From: Candidatus Rariloculus versatilis
Lineage (GTDB): Bacteria; Pseudomonadota; Gammaproteobacteria; Steroidobacterales; Rariloculaceae
Assembly (NCBI GenBank): GCA_028278665.1
Contig: JAQAJI010000042.1
Coordinates: 1 to 38,996, forward strand
Reading direction: 5' to 3'
Length of the DNA: 38,996 nucleotides
Numbering within the stretch: position 1 is the stretch's first letter; every line of letters begins with the position of its first letter. The notes beneath the pieces were generated by a model. The model saw nothing but the letters and a program-made list of their open reading frames with translations. It was not told the origin of the DNA and searched no databases. This document shows positions 1-6,771 of the stretch, piece by piece. The position numbers and the translations under genes are program-made.

Positions 1-2
1 GC

Positions 3-638
3 GATGAGGAGATCACCGGGATCCTGCTTACGGTACTCTTCGCTGGCCAGCACACGAGCGCCGTACTCGCGAGCTGGATGGGCCTCGCGTTCGCCGGCGA
101 ACCGGCCAGCGTCGCACGCGTCAGGGAGGAAGTGCAGCACGTCTACCGCGAATCGGGGACCATGGATCTCGCGAGTTTAAAGCAGCAACAGGCTCTGGAG
201 CGCGCCGTGCGCGAGTGCGAGCGGCTGCATCCGCCGTTGATATTGCTGATCCGCAAGGTGCTCAAGCCCCTGCACTACGCCGGCTACACGGTGCCGGCCG
301 GTACGCTCGCGATGGTGTCGCCAGCGGTCTCCCATCGCCTGCCCCACGTGTTTGCGGAGCCCGAGCGCTTCGACCCGGAGCGGTTCGCGCCCCCCGCCGG
401 CGAGGACAAGCAGCACCACTACGCCCTGATCGGTTTCGGCGGCGGCAAACATCGCTGCATGGGCAAGACCTTCGCGATACTGCAACTGAAGGCGATCTGG
501 ACGGTGCTGCTCGACCGCTTCGATTTCGAACTCGTGACGGCAGCCCCCGCCCCGAACTACGGTAGCTGGGTGACCGGTCCCAAGACCCCTTGCCGGCTGC
601 GCTACCGCCGCGGCTCGCAAGCGAGCGTCTTCCGATGA
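3..638 (+). CDS. CYP51-type sterol 14-alpha-demethylase, C-terminal half (truncated by window edge)
   Basis: Only the last 211 residues are present; the reading frame is open to the window edge. The first residues form the P450 I-helix, with the AGQHTS stretch typical of CYP51 (human CYP51 has the same AGQHTSS). Next comes the K-helix ExxR motif as ECER (followed by LHPP), and then the heme-binding loop FGGGKHRCMG with the Cys ligand codon at 456-458. The helix after it (QLKAIWTVLL) also resembles CYP51 (QIKTIWSTML in human). CYP51 enzymes remove the 14-alpha methyl of lanosterol-type sterols using O2 and electrons from a ferredoxin or reductase. The TGA stop overlaps the ATG of the next gene (ATGA, 635-638), so the two are probably translationally coupled. 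The family assignment is strong; substrate use is inferred from the sterol genes that follow. Confidence 0.9.
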   Translation, partial: DEEITGILLTVLFAGQHTSAVLASWMGLAFAGEPASVARVREEVQHVYRESGTMDLASLKQQQALERAVRECERLHPPLILLIRKVLKPLHYAGYTVPAGTLAMVSPAVSHRLPHVFAEPERFDPERFAPPAGEDKQHHYALIGFGGGKHRCMGKTFAILQLKAIWTVLLDRFDFELVTAAPAPNYGSWVTGPKTPCRLRYRRGSQASVFR

Positions 639-3600
639 GCGCCCGGTCGCTCCGCTATGACGTAGCCATCGTCGGCGCAGGCCCGGTCGGGAGCCTCTGC
701 GCGCTGGCCCACGCGCGCAAGGGCGCCCGCGTCGCCCTGCTCGAAGCCAATCCCAAGGCTTCCACCCGACTGGCCGGAGAGTGGCTTCATCCGCCGGCCG
801 CGCAGATATTGCGCGATTTCGGGATATCGTTTGACGCGCCGATACGCAGCACCCTCGGTGAGGGGTTCGTCGTGTTCCCGGAAGACCGTTCGGAGCCGAT
901 CGTGTTGCCCTATCCGAACTCATCCCGCGCGCTGGTGTGCGAGCATGACGCGCTAGTGGCGGGACTGCATGAAGCTGTCGAGAACGAAGCTGCAATCGAT
1001 TTCCATCTCAACGCGCGTGTCACGCAGGTCGGCGACGAACGGATCGCCTTTTCCCGCGATCGTCTCGAGGAAACCCTGACGGCTGCCCGGATTGTCGGCG
1101 CCGATGGCCGGGCCTCGATCGTACGCCGCTCCCTCGGCGTGCCGACGCAGCGGATGACCTGTTCGCGGATGGTCGGCGTTTCGGTCGAAGGCGTGGACCT
1201 CGAGCCGCAGGGCTTCGGGCAGGTATTGCTTGGAGGTCCGGGCCCGATTCTCGTGTATCCGCTGGGCGAAGATTGCGCCAGAATTGTCGTCGACGTCCCA
1301 CTCGATCACTGGTCGCCCCGCGATCGGATCGGCCTGCTTGCCGACTCCTACGCCGCCTTTCTTCCGGAAACACTCAGGCCCGGCTTCATCGCCGCGCTCA
1401 GGGCGGGACAGTTTCACGCGGCGGCCAACGAACTCAGGCCGCGCGTCAGCTACGGGACTGCGCAACGCGTGCTCATCGGCGATGCCGCCGGACACTACCA
1501 TCCCATGACGGCCGTCGGCATGACGCTCGGCTTCGACGACGCACTCACGCTGGCCGAGGGCAGGAATTTCAAAAGCTTCGCCGCCAAGCGCTTCACGGCG
1601 ATCCGGGCGCCGGAGCTGCTCGCCATGGGGCTTTACGAGGTCTTTGCAGATCATCGTTTCGAGTGTGTGGCGCTCAGGAATGCGATCTACCGCAATTGGC
1701 GGACGCATCGTGTGGTCCGCGACCGGACCATGCGCCTGCTCGCCTGCGAAGACACTTCGATCATCCACCTGGGTCTCGCGCTGTCCGCCACGGTGGTCCG
1801 CGCGATGGCCGGTACCGTTCCGCGGTCGTTCGACCGTCTCGCCTGGCGCCGGGCCCGCGATATCGTTTACCCGCTTGGTCTTCGTCTGCGCTGGCTCGCG
1901 CGCGGCATGCGGAAGCTGCGGAGGGTAAAACGTCGCGGCGAAATGGAAGATCGGCAAGCCCGCCGCACCCTGAGCCGCGCGTTTCTGATCTCCATGCCAT
2001 CGAACCCGCGCTCTTCGAAGCCGATCCGCCCCAACGAACAGTCGCCACCCGATGCGGCTGCGGCCTTGCGCACTGCAAGCGCGCGGTTACTGGCCCTGCA
2101 GGGCGACGACGGCGCCTGGGAAGGCGAGATGGTCTGGTGCCCCATGCTGACGGCGCAATACGTGCTGCTGCACCACATCATGGGCGAGCCGCTCGAGCCT
2201 GGCCGGCGCAAGCGCGTGCTGCGTTCCTTCGAACATACCCGTCTTGAGAGCGGTACCTGGGGTTTGCACGAGCACTCCCGACCGCAGCTTTTCGTGACCA
2301 CGCTGGTTTACGTCGCAGCGAGACTGCTCGGTGTCGAGAAGGACGATCCGTTGCTCGAGCGGGCCCTGCCATTCCTGCAGGCCGAGGGTGTCGTCGGGAT
2401 TCCGAGCTGGGGCAAGTTCTGGCTCGCACTGCTCAACCTCTACGACTGGCGGGGCGTGCACGCCATCGTGCCGGAACTGTGGAGCCTGCCGCGCCGGATC
2501 GCCCTGCACCCGTCGAACTGGTACTGCCATACGCGGCTCATCTACATGGCGATGGCGTCGATCTATCCGCATCGGTTCCGGGCGCCCCTGACACCGCGGA
2601 TCGAATCCCTGCGGCAGGAGCTGTATCCGCAAGGTTTCGGGAACATCGATTTTGCCGCCGCCCGCAATCGCTTGCGCGAGGCGGATCTCTTCAGGCGGCC
2701 GGGCGTGTGGCTCAGGGCCGGCTACCGGCTTGCGCACCTAATCGAACGGCTCCATGGCAAACGCTTGCGCGCGCGCTGCATGGAAGCGCTGCTCCGGCAG
2801 ATCAAATGGGAACTGCAGTCCACCAGCCACACGAGCATTTCTCCGGTCAGCGGCTTTCTCAACATCCTGGCGCTGTGGCTCAATGATCCGGAAGACACCG
2901 ACTGCCGCCGGGCGTTTGCGAAGCTTGACGGGTGGCTCTGGGAAGACGACGAGCGTGGCGCCCGAGTCACCGGAGCCCGAAGCAGTTCCTGGGATACGGG
3001 CTTCGCGCTGCAGGCGTTGGCAACAGCCAACGAATCCGAGCCCGTCGGCGAGGTTCGCGACGCGCTGCGCCGTGGCGCGCACTTCCTTCGCCAGCAACAG
3101 ATCCGCACGAGCTTCGAGGGATTCCGCGAAGCGTACCGGGCCGACCCCAGGGGCGGCTGGTGTTTCCCGGGCGCATGGCACGGCTGGCCCGTAAGCGACT
3201 GTACCGCCGAAGCGGTGCTCGGGATCCTCGCTGCCGGCGGACAGGCCGAGGACACGGCGATGCTCGGCGACGCCGCGCGGTTCATGTTGCGCGGCCAGAA
3301 TCGCGACGGCGGTTTCGGCAGCTACGAGGCGCGTCGCTCAAGGCTTGGTCTGGAGTGGCTGAATCCGGCCGAGATGTTCGGCGAGTCGATGACGGAGCAT
3401 TCGTACGTGGAGTGCACCGCATCGTGCATCGCGGCGCTCGCCGAGTGCCGGGAACACTTCCCGCAAATCGCGGACAGCACCGTGACGAACTCCATGGCAC
3501 GGGCCGCCGGCTGGCTGCGGCGCAGCCAGGCGCGCGACGGGTCCTGGCGCGGTGTCTGGGGCGTGCAGTTCATCTACGGCACTTTCTTCGGAATCAGGGG

Positions 3601-4030
3601 CCTCGTCGCTGCAGGCGCCGGCCCCGGCGATCCGTCCCTGCGCCTGGCCTGCCGCTGGCTGCTCGACCGCCAGCGCGACGACGGGGGATGGGGCGAGCAC
3701 CACAGCGGCTGCCTGACAGGCTCGTACGTCGCGCACACGGAAAGTCAGGTCATCCAGACCGCCTGGGCACTGATCGCGCTGATCGAGGCGGGCGAGTCGA
3801 ACTGGACCGCGATTTCGCGCGGCGTCCGCTTTCTGATGGCGGCCCAGGATAAGGGCGGGACGTGGCCCAAACAGGACATGGCCGGGGTGTTCTTCCGCAC
3901 GGCGCTGCTCGACTACGTACTGTATCGACAGTACTTTCCCCTGCATGCGCTCGGTCTCTACGAGCGAAGGCTCCGGGCGCGGCTCGACCTGACGACGCCG
4001 GTCGACCGTACCGCCGACGCGACGGGCTGA
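635..4030 (+). CDS. Squalene epoxidase-oxidosqualene cyclase fusion protein
   Basis: A single 1131-residue open frame holds two enzymes of sterol synthesis. Residues 1 to about 445 form an FAD monooxygenase: GAGPVG at 14-19, acidic E37, and GD at 282-283 followed by HPMTAVGMT, close to the squalene epoxidase pattern GDA..HPLTGGGMT. Residues about 470-1131 form a triterpene cyclase with several QW-type repeats. The catalytic motif is DCTAE (D855-E859), typical of oxidosqualene cyclases; squalene-hopene cyclases carry DxDD. A conserved YCH with H632 matches the WCHCR region of lanosterol synthases. The product-controlling stretch reads HGWPVSDC: His849 as in cycloartenol synthase but Val853 as in lanosterol synthase. 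The start at 635 is chosen because it overlaps the CYP51 stop; an in-frame ATG at 590 would lie deep inside CYP51. No stop or frame change occurs in the linker (about 445-470), although Met codons at 1942 and 1994 could serve as internal starts. The assignment is confident; the fusion is directly seen. Confidence 0.9.
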   Translation: MSARSLRYDVAIVGAGPVGSLCALAHARKGARVALLEANPKASTRLAGEWLHPPAAQILRDFGISFDAPIRSTLGEGFVVFPEDRSEPIVLPYPNSSRALVCEHDALVAGLHEAVENEAAIDFHLNARVTQVGDERIAFSRDRLEETLTAARIVGADGRASIVRRSLGVPTQRMTCSRMVGVSVEGVDLEPQGFGQVLLGGPGPILVYPLGEDCARIVVDVPLDHWSPRDRIGLLADSYAAFLPETLRPGFIAALRAGQFHAAANELRPRVSYGTAQRVLIGDAAGHYHPMTAVGMTLGFDDALTLAEGRNFKSFAAKRFTAIRAPELLAMGLYEVFADHRFECVALRNAIYRNWRTHRVVRDRTMRLLACEDTSIIHLGLALSATVVRAMAGTVPRSFDRLAWRRARDIVYPLGLRLRWLARGMRKLRRVKRRGEMEDRQARRTLSRAFLISMPSNPRSSKPIRPNEQSPPDAAAALRTASARLLALQGDDGAWEGEMVWCPMLTAQYVLLHHIMGEPLEPGRRKRVLRSFEHTRLESGTWGLHEHSRPQLFVTTLVYVAARLLGVEKDDPLLERALPFLQAEGVVGIPSWGKFWLALLNLYDWRGVHAIVPELWSLPRRIALHPSNWYCHTRLIYMAMASIYPHRFRAPLTPRIESLRQELYPQGFGNIDFAAARNRLREADLFRRPGVWLRAGYRLAHLIERLHGKRLRARCMEALLRQIKWELQSTSHTSISPVSGFLNILALWLNDPEDTDCRRAFAKLDGWLWEDDERGARVTGARSSSWDTGFALQALATANESEPVGEVRDALRRGAHFLRQQQIRTSFEGFREAYRADPRGGWCFPGAWHGWPVSDCTAEAVLGILAAGGQAEDTAMLGDAARFMLRGQNRDGGFGSYEARRSRLGLEWLNPAEMFGESMTEHSYVECTASCIAALAECREHFPQIADSTVTNSMARAAGWLRRSQARDGSWRGVWGVQFIYGTFFGIRGLVAAGAGPGDPSLRLACRWLLDRQRDDGGWGEHHSGCLTGSYVAHTESQVIQTAWALIALIEAGESNWTAISRGVRFLMAAQDKGGTWPKQDMAGVFFRTALLDYVLYRQYFPLHALGLYERRLRARLDLTTPVDRTADATG

Positions 4031-4053
4031 GCGTCGCGGAACCGTAAACAGGC

Positions 4054-5403
4054 ATGAGTCGGTACGTACGCAAGCCGAGAAAGATCGCCATCATTGGCGC
4101 CGGAGTTTCCGGGCTGGGCGTAGCCTGGGCGCTGCACCGGCATCCGGACCGTTTCGACTTTCGCGTCTACGAAGCGCGAGGCGAGATCGGCGGCAACGCG
4201 ATCACGGCCGACATGCCGCAGGACGACGGCAGCTCGATCCCGTTCGACATATCCGTCACGGCCTGCATTCCCTCCGTTTACCACCACATCCTGCTTTTCA
4301 TGCGGCAACACGGTCTCGAACTCATCAATACCCGGTTCAGCTACAGCGTGAAGTATCGCGGCGGCACCTACGCTCATGACATGGAGTCGGGCATCCGCCG
4401 GGAGCTCCAGGAGGAAATCGAGAATCGCTTCGGCCGGCTCAACCGGACGAGGTCGCGACTGCTTAACGCGCTCAATCCCTTCAACTACCTGAGCATGGGT
4501 ACGCTGCTCAACTTCGGCGGTTTCTCCGGCGACTTCCGTTACAAGGTGCTCAAGCCCATGTTCGTCAACTTCCTGATGGCGACGAACGTGTTCGACATGC
4601 CGGCGTCGCTGTTTTCCCGCTATCTGGAGTTTTTCGACATCGAGAAAGCCACGCCCATGCAGACCTGGGACCAGGGCACGCGGCGCGTCTACGAAGCGAT
4701 GTCGGCCGGGTTCAGGGACAGGATTTACCTCGATCGGCCGGTCCGCAAGGTCCTCAGGAGCCACTCCGGAGTCGTCGTACAGGACGAAAACGGCAACACG
4801 GAAACCTTCGACGACGTCGTTTTCGCCTGCAATGCGAACCAGACGCTCATGGCGCTGGACAAGCCGACATTCCTCGAACGTTCGCTGCTCTCATCGATCC
4901 GTTACGAGAGCGAGTTGCACAACAACACGATCGTTCACCACGACGCATCGGTCCTGCCGGACAACGAGGCCAGACCGCTCGACACGCGCAGCAACCACAT
5001 CGAGCAGTACGGCGTGCGGCCGGACAACTACGAGATCACCTACATCATGCACAACCAGCAGCCCTGGGCGAAGCGTTCGGACAAGCCCTGCCTGGTGACC
5101 TACAACCCGGTCAGCCGCATCGACGAAGGCAAGATCGTGCGAAAATGGTGGTTCCAGCACATCGTGCACGACGTGCGTCACGTGACCTTCCTGGTCCCGA
5201 TGTTCCGCTTCATCCAGGGCAGACGACGCACCTGGCACTGCGGCGCACACACGCTCATCAACAGCCAGGAGACCTGTTTCGTGACCGGTCTCGTCACGGC
5301 GAAACAACTCGGCGCGGACTATCCGTTCGAGGACTCAGCGGCGCGCAACTGGTTCAACTTCTACGGCCGGCTGATGTACGGCTGGCGCCTGAAAAAAGCG
5401 TAG
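4054..5403 (+). CDS. FAD-dependent amine-oxidase-like oxidoreductase (COG2907-like)
   Basis: This 449-residue protein begins with a Rossmann FAD-binding signature, GAGVSGLG at 15-22, with the ribose-binding acid E40 and the GEIGGNA motif typical of the amine oxidase, phytoene desaturase and COG2907 group. It has no signal peptide and no obvious membrane segment. It starts 23 bp after the fused epoxidase-cyclase and runs in the same direction, so it is probably co-transcribed. Enzymes of this fold oxidise or saturate C-C and C-N bonds, or isomerise double bonds. In this setting an oxidation or reduction step on the sterol nucleus or side chain is plausible, but nothing in the sequence fixes the substrate. 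It could also act on another isoprenoid. A family-level call is secure; the role in sterol synthesis is inference from position. Confidence 0.75.
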   Translation: MSRYVRKPRKIAIIGAGVSGLGVAWALHRHPDRFDFRVYEARGEIGGNAITADMPQDDGSSIPFDISVTACIPSVYHHILLFMRQHGLELINTRFSYSVKYRGGTYAHDMESGIRRELQEEIENRFGRLNRTRSRLLNALNPFNYLSMGTLLNFGGFSGDFRYKVLKPMFVNFLMATNVFDMPASLFSRYLEFFDIEKATPMQTWDQGTRRVYEAMSAGFRDRIYLDRPVRKVLRSHSGVVVQDENGNTETFDDVVFACNANQTLMALDKPTFLERSLLSSIRYESELHNNTIVHHDASVLPDNEARPLDTRSNHIEQYGVRPDNYEITYIMHNQQPWAKRSDKPCLVTYNPVSRIDEGKIVRKWWFQHIVHDVRHVTFLVPMFRFIQGRRRTWHCGAHTLINSQETCFVTGLVTAKQLGADYPFEDSAARNWFNFYGRLMYGWRLKKA

Positions 5404-5468
5404 GCGCAGGCATCCTTCGACGCGCTCCATACCGACCGTTAACGCGATCGCGCGGTGCGCCGGTCCGG

Positions 5469-5497
5469 TTGATTCGCTGATAAAAGCCACATACGGT
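5469..5497 (+). promoter_or_regulatory. Possible sigma-70 promoter before the sterol methyltransferase
   Basis: TTGATT (5469-5474) and TACGGT (5492-5497) are separated by 17 bp. Transcription would begin within a few bases of the ATG at 5507, giving a leaderless or nearly leaderless message; no good Shine-Dalgarno sequence precedes that ATG, which is consistent. The -10 box is poor, so this is only a candidate. The 103-bp gap to the preceding gene leaves room for such a separate promoter. Confidence 0.25.
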
Positions 5498-5506
5498 AGC
5501 CACGCC

Positions 5507-6556
5507 ATGCAAACCCACCCAGACGATCGAAGCCCCGGGAAGCCCGCCGAACGGTCGCGGCCGCCGTCCCACGACAAGCTCGCCGCGGATGAAGTCAAGT
5601 CCGTGGTCGACCAGTACACCGATCTGCATGACGCCGACACCGAGCGCAAGCAAGAGCGTTACGAGCAGCTCGTAAACGACTACTACGACCTGGCGACGGA
5701 TTTCTACGAGTTCGGCTGGGGTCGCTCCTTTCACTTTGCGCCGCGGCGTCGGGACGAGAGCTTCCGGGACTCGCAGCTCAGGCATCAGCGCTTTCTTGCT
5801 GACAATCTGTCGCTGCAAGCGGGAATGCGGATTCTCGATGTCGGCTGCGGCGTAGGCGGTCCCGCAGGGAACCTGACCCGCCATAGCGGCGCGAGTTTTG
5901 TCGGCATCAACAACAACGCCTACCAGGTCGAGCGCGCGAAACTGCACAACAGCGACATCGAGTCGCTGTGCCGCTTCGTCCACGGCGACTTCATGGCGAT
6001 TCCGCAAGACGACGAATCCTTCGATGGCGCCATGGCCATAGAAGCTACGCCTCACGCGCCGGACAAGACGGGCGTGTTCAGGGAGGTGTATCGCGTTCTG
6101 CGTCCGGGGGGGCGTTTCGCGGGCTACGAGTGGTGTCTCACGGACGCATTCGATCCTGCCGATGCCGAGCATCCGGGAATCAGGAAAGACATCATGATCG
6201 GGTCGGGGCTGCCGGATATCGCGACCACCACCGAGGTTCGCGACGCCCTGCGCAGAGCCGGGTTCGAGGTCCTTGAAACCCGCGACCTCGCCCCCGAATC
6301 GGATCCGGAAACGCCATGGTACCGACCACTGCAGGGGGGCGATCTCAGCCTTCGGAGCATTCCGCGCACACCGCTTGGCCGTGCCCTGACCAACCTGGTC
6401 CTGCGGGTCGGAGAGACGCTCAGGATTGCCCCGAAGGGGACCACCGAAGTCAGTACGTTTCTGAACGCCGGGGCGGACGCGCTGGTTGCGGGCGGCGAGT
6501 CCGGCGTTTTCACTCCAATGTACTACTTCCTGGCCCGCAAACCCCACCGCGACTGA
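5507..6556 (+). CDS. Sterol 24-C-methyltransferase (Erg6/SMT-like)
   Basis: The 349-residue protein matches yeast Erg6 from end to end. The sterol-binding segment YEFGWG lies at 67-72 (Erg6 has YEYGWG). SAM motif I is LDVGCGVGGP at 110-119, followed by GINNNAYQ (Erg6 GLNNNDYQ) and GDFM. The acidic block reads IEATPHAP (178-185), where Erg6 has IEATCHAP. The C-terminal SMT domain ends in LVAGGESGVFTPMYYFLARKP. This C-terminal domain separates true sterol methyltransferases from UbiE-type and other small methyltransferases. The enzyme would transfer a methyl from SAM to C-24 of a sterol side chain with a 24(25) double bond. A hydrophilic tail of about 45 residues precedes the domain. The gene lies 103 bp after the FAD oxidoreductase in the same direction. 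Sterol methylation is mainly known from eukaryotes; the call rests on motif order and full-length similarity from memory. Confidence 0.92.
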   Translation: MQTHPDDRSPGKPAERSRPPSHDKLAADEVKSVVDQYTDLHDADTERKQERYEQLVNDYYDLATDFYEFGWGRSFHFAPRRRDESFRDSQLRHQRFLADNLSLQAGMRILDVGCGVGGPAGNLTRHSGASFVGINNNAYQVERAKLHNSDIESLCRFVHGDFMAIPQDDESFDGAMAIEATPHAPDKTGVFREVYRVLRPGGRFAGYEWCLTDAFDPADAEHPGIRKDIMIGSGLPDIATTTEVRDALRRAGFEVLETRDLAPESDPETPWYRPLQGGDLSLRSIPRTPLGRALTNLVLRVGETLRIAPKGTTEVSTFLNAGADALVAGGESGVFTPMYYFLARKPHRD

Positions 6557-6605
6557 GCGATTCATCGCAGCCGCGCCGCTTCACGGGCTGCGCGGGCAAG
6601 CAACG

Positions 6606-6624
6606 AACTGCCTCCCCGGCAGTT
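6606..6624 (+). terminator. Stem-loop after the sterol cluster
   Basis: AACTGCC (6606-6612) and GGCAGTT (6618-6624) form a perfect 7-bp stem with a 5-base loop, 50 bp after the methyltransferase stop. No T-run follows, so it is at best a weak or Rho-assisted terminator. The rest of the 215-bp gap (6557-6771) shows no gene. Confidence 0.35.
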
Positions 6625-6771
6625 ACGATACGCGTTCGTGACTGCGCCGCGTCCGCGCAGCAGCGCGTCATGGGCTTCGGCTCGGTAGACACGCCGGACG
6701 AGCGAATCGCACCGTGTCAACCCGTGGCCATCCGGCCGCGAGCGTGGTATTAGGGGCTACACAAGCCGCCA

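Noticed and set aside
590-634. Upstream in-frame ATG for the epoxidase-cyclase fusion
   Set aside because: It would place 15 extra residues inside the CYP51 coding region. The ATG at 635 overlaps the CYP51 stop in the usual coupled manner and starts just before the FAD motif.
2045-4030. Squalene-hopene cyclase instead of oxidosqualene cyclase
   Set aside because: The catalytic motif is DCTAE, not DxDD, and the YCH region fits oxidosqualene cyclases; the epoxidase, CYP51 and sterol methyltransferase context agrees.
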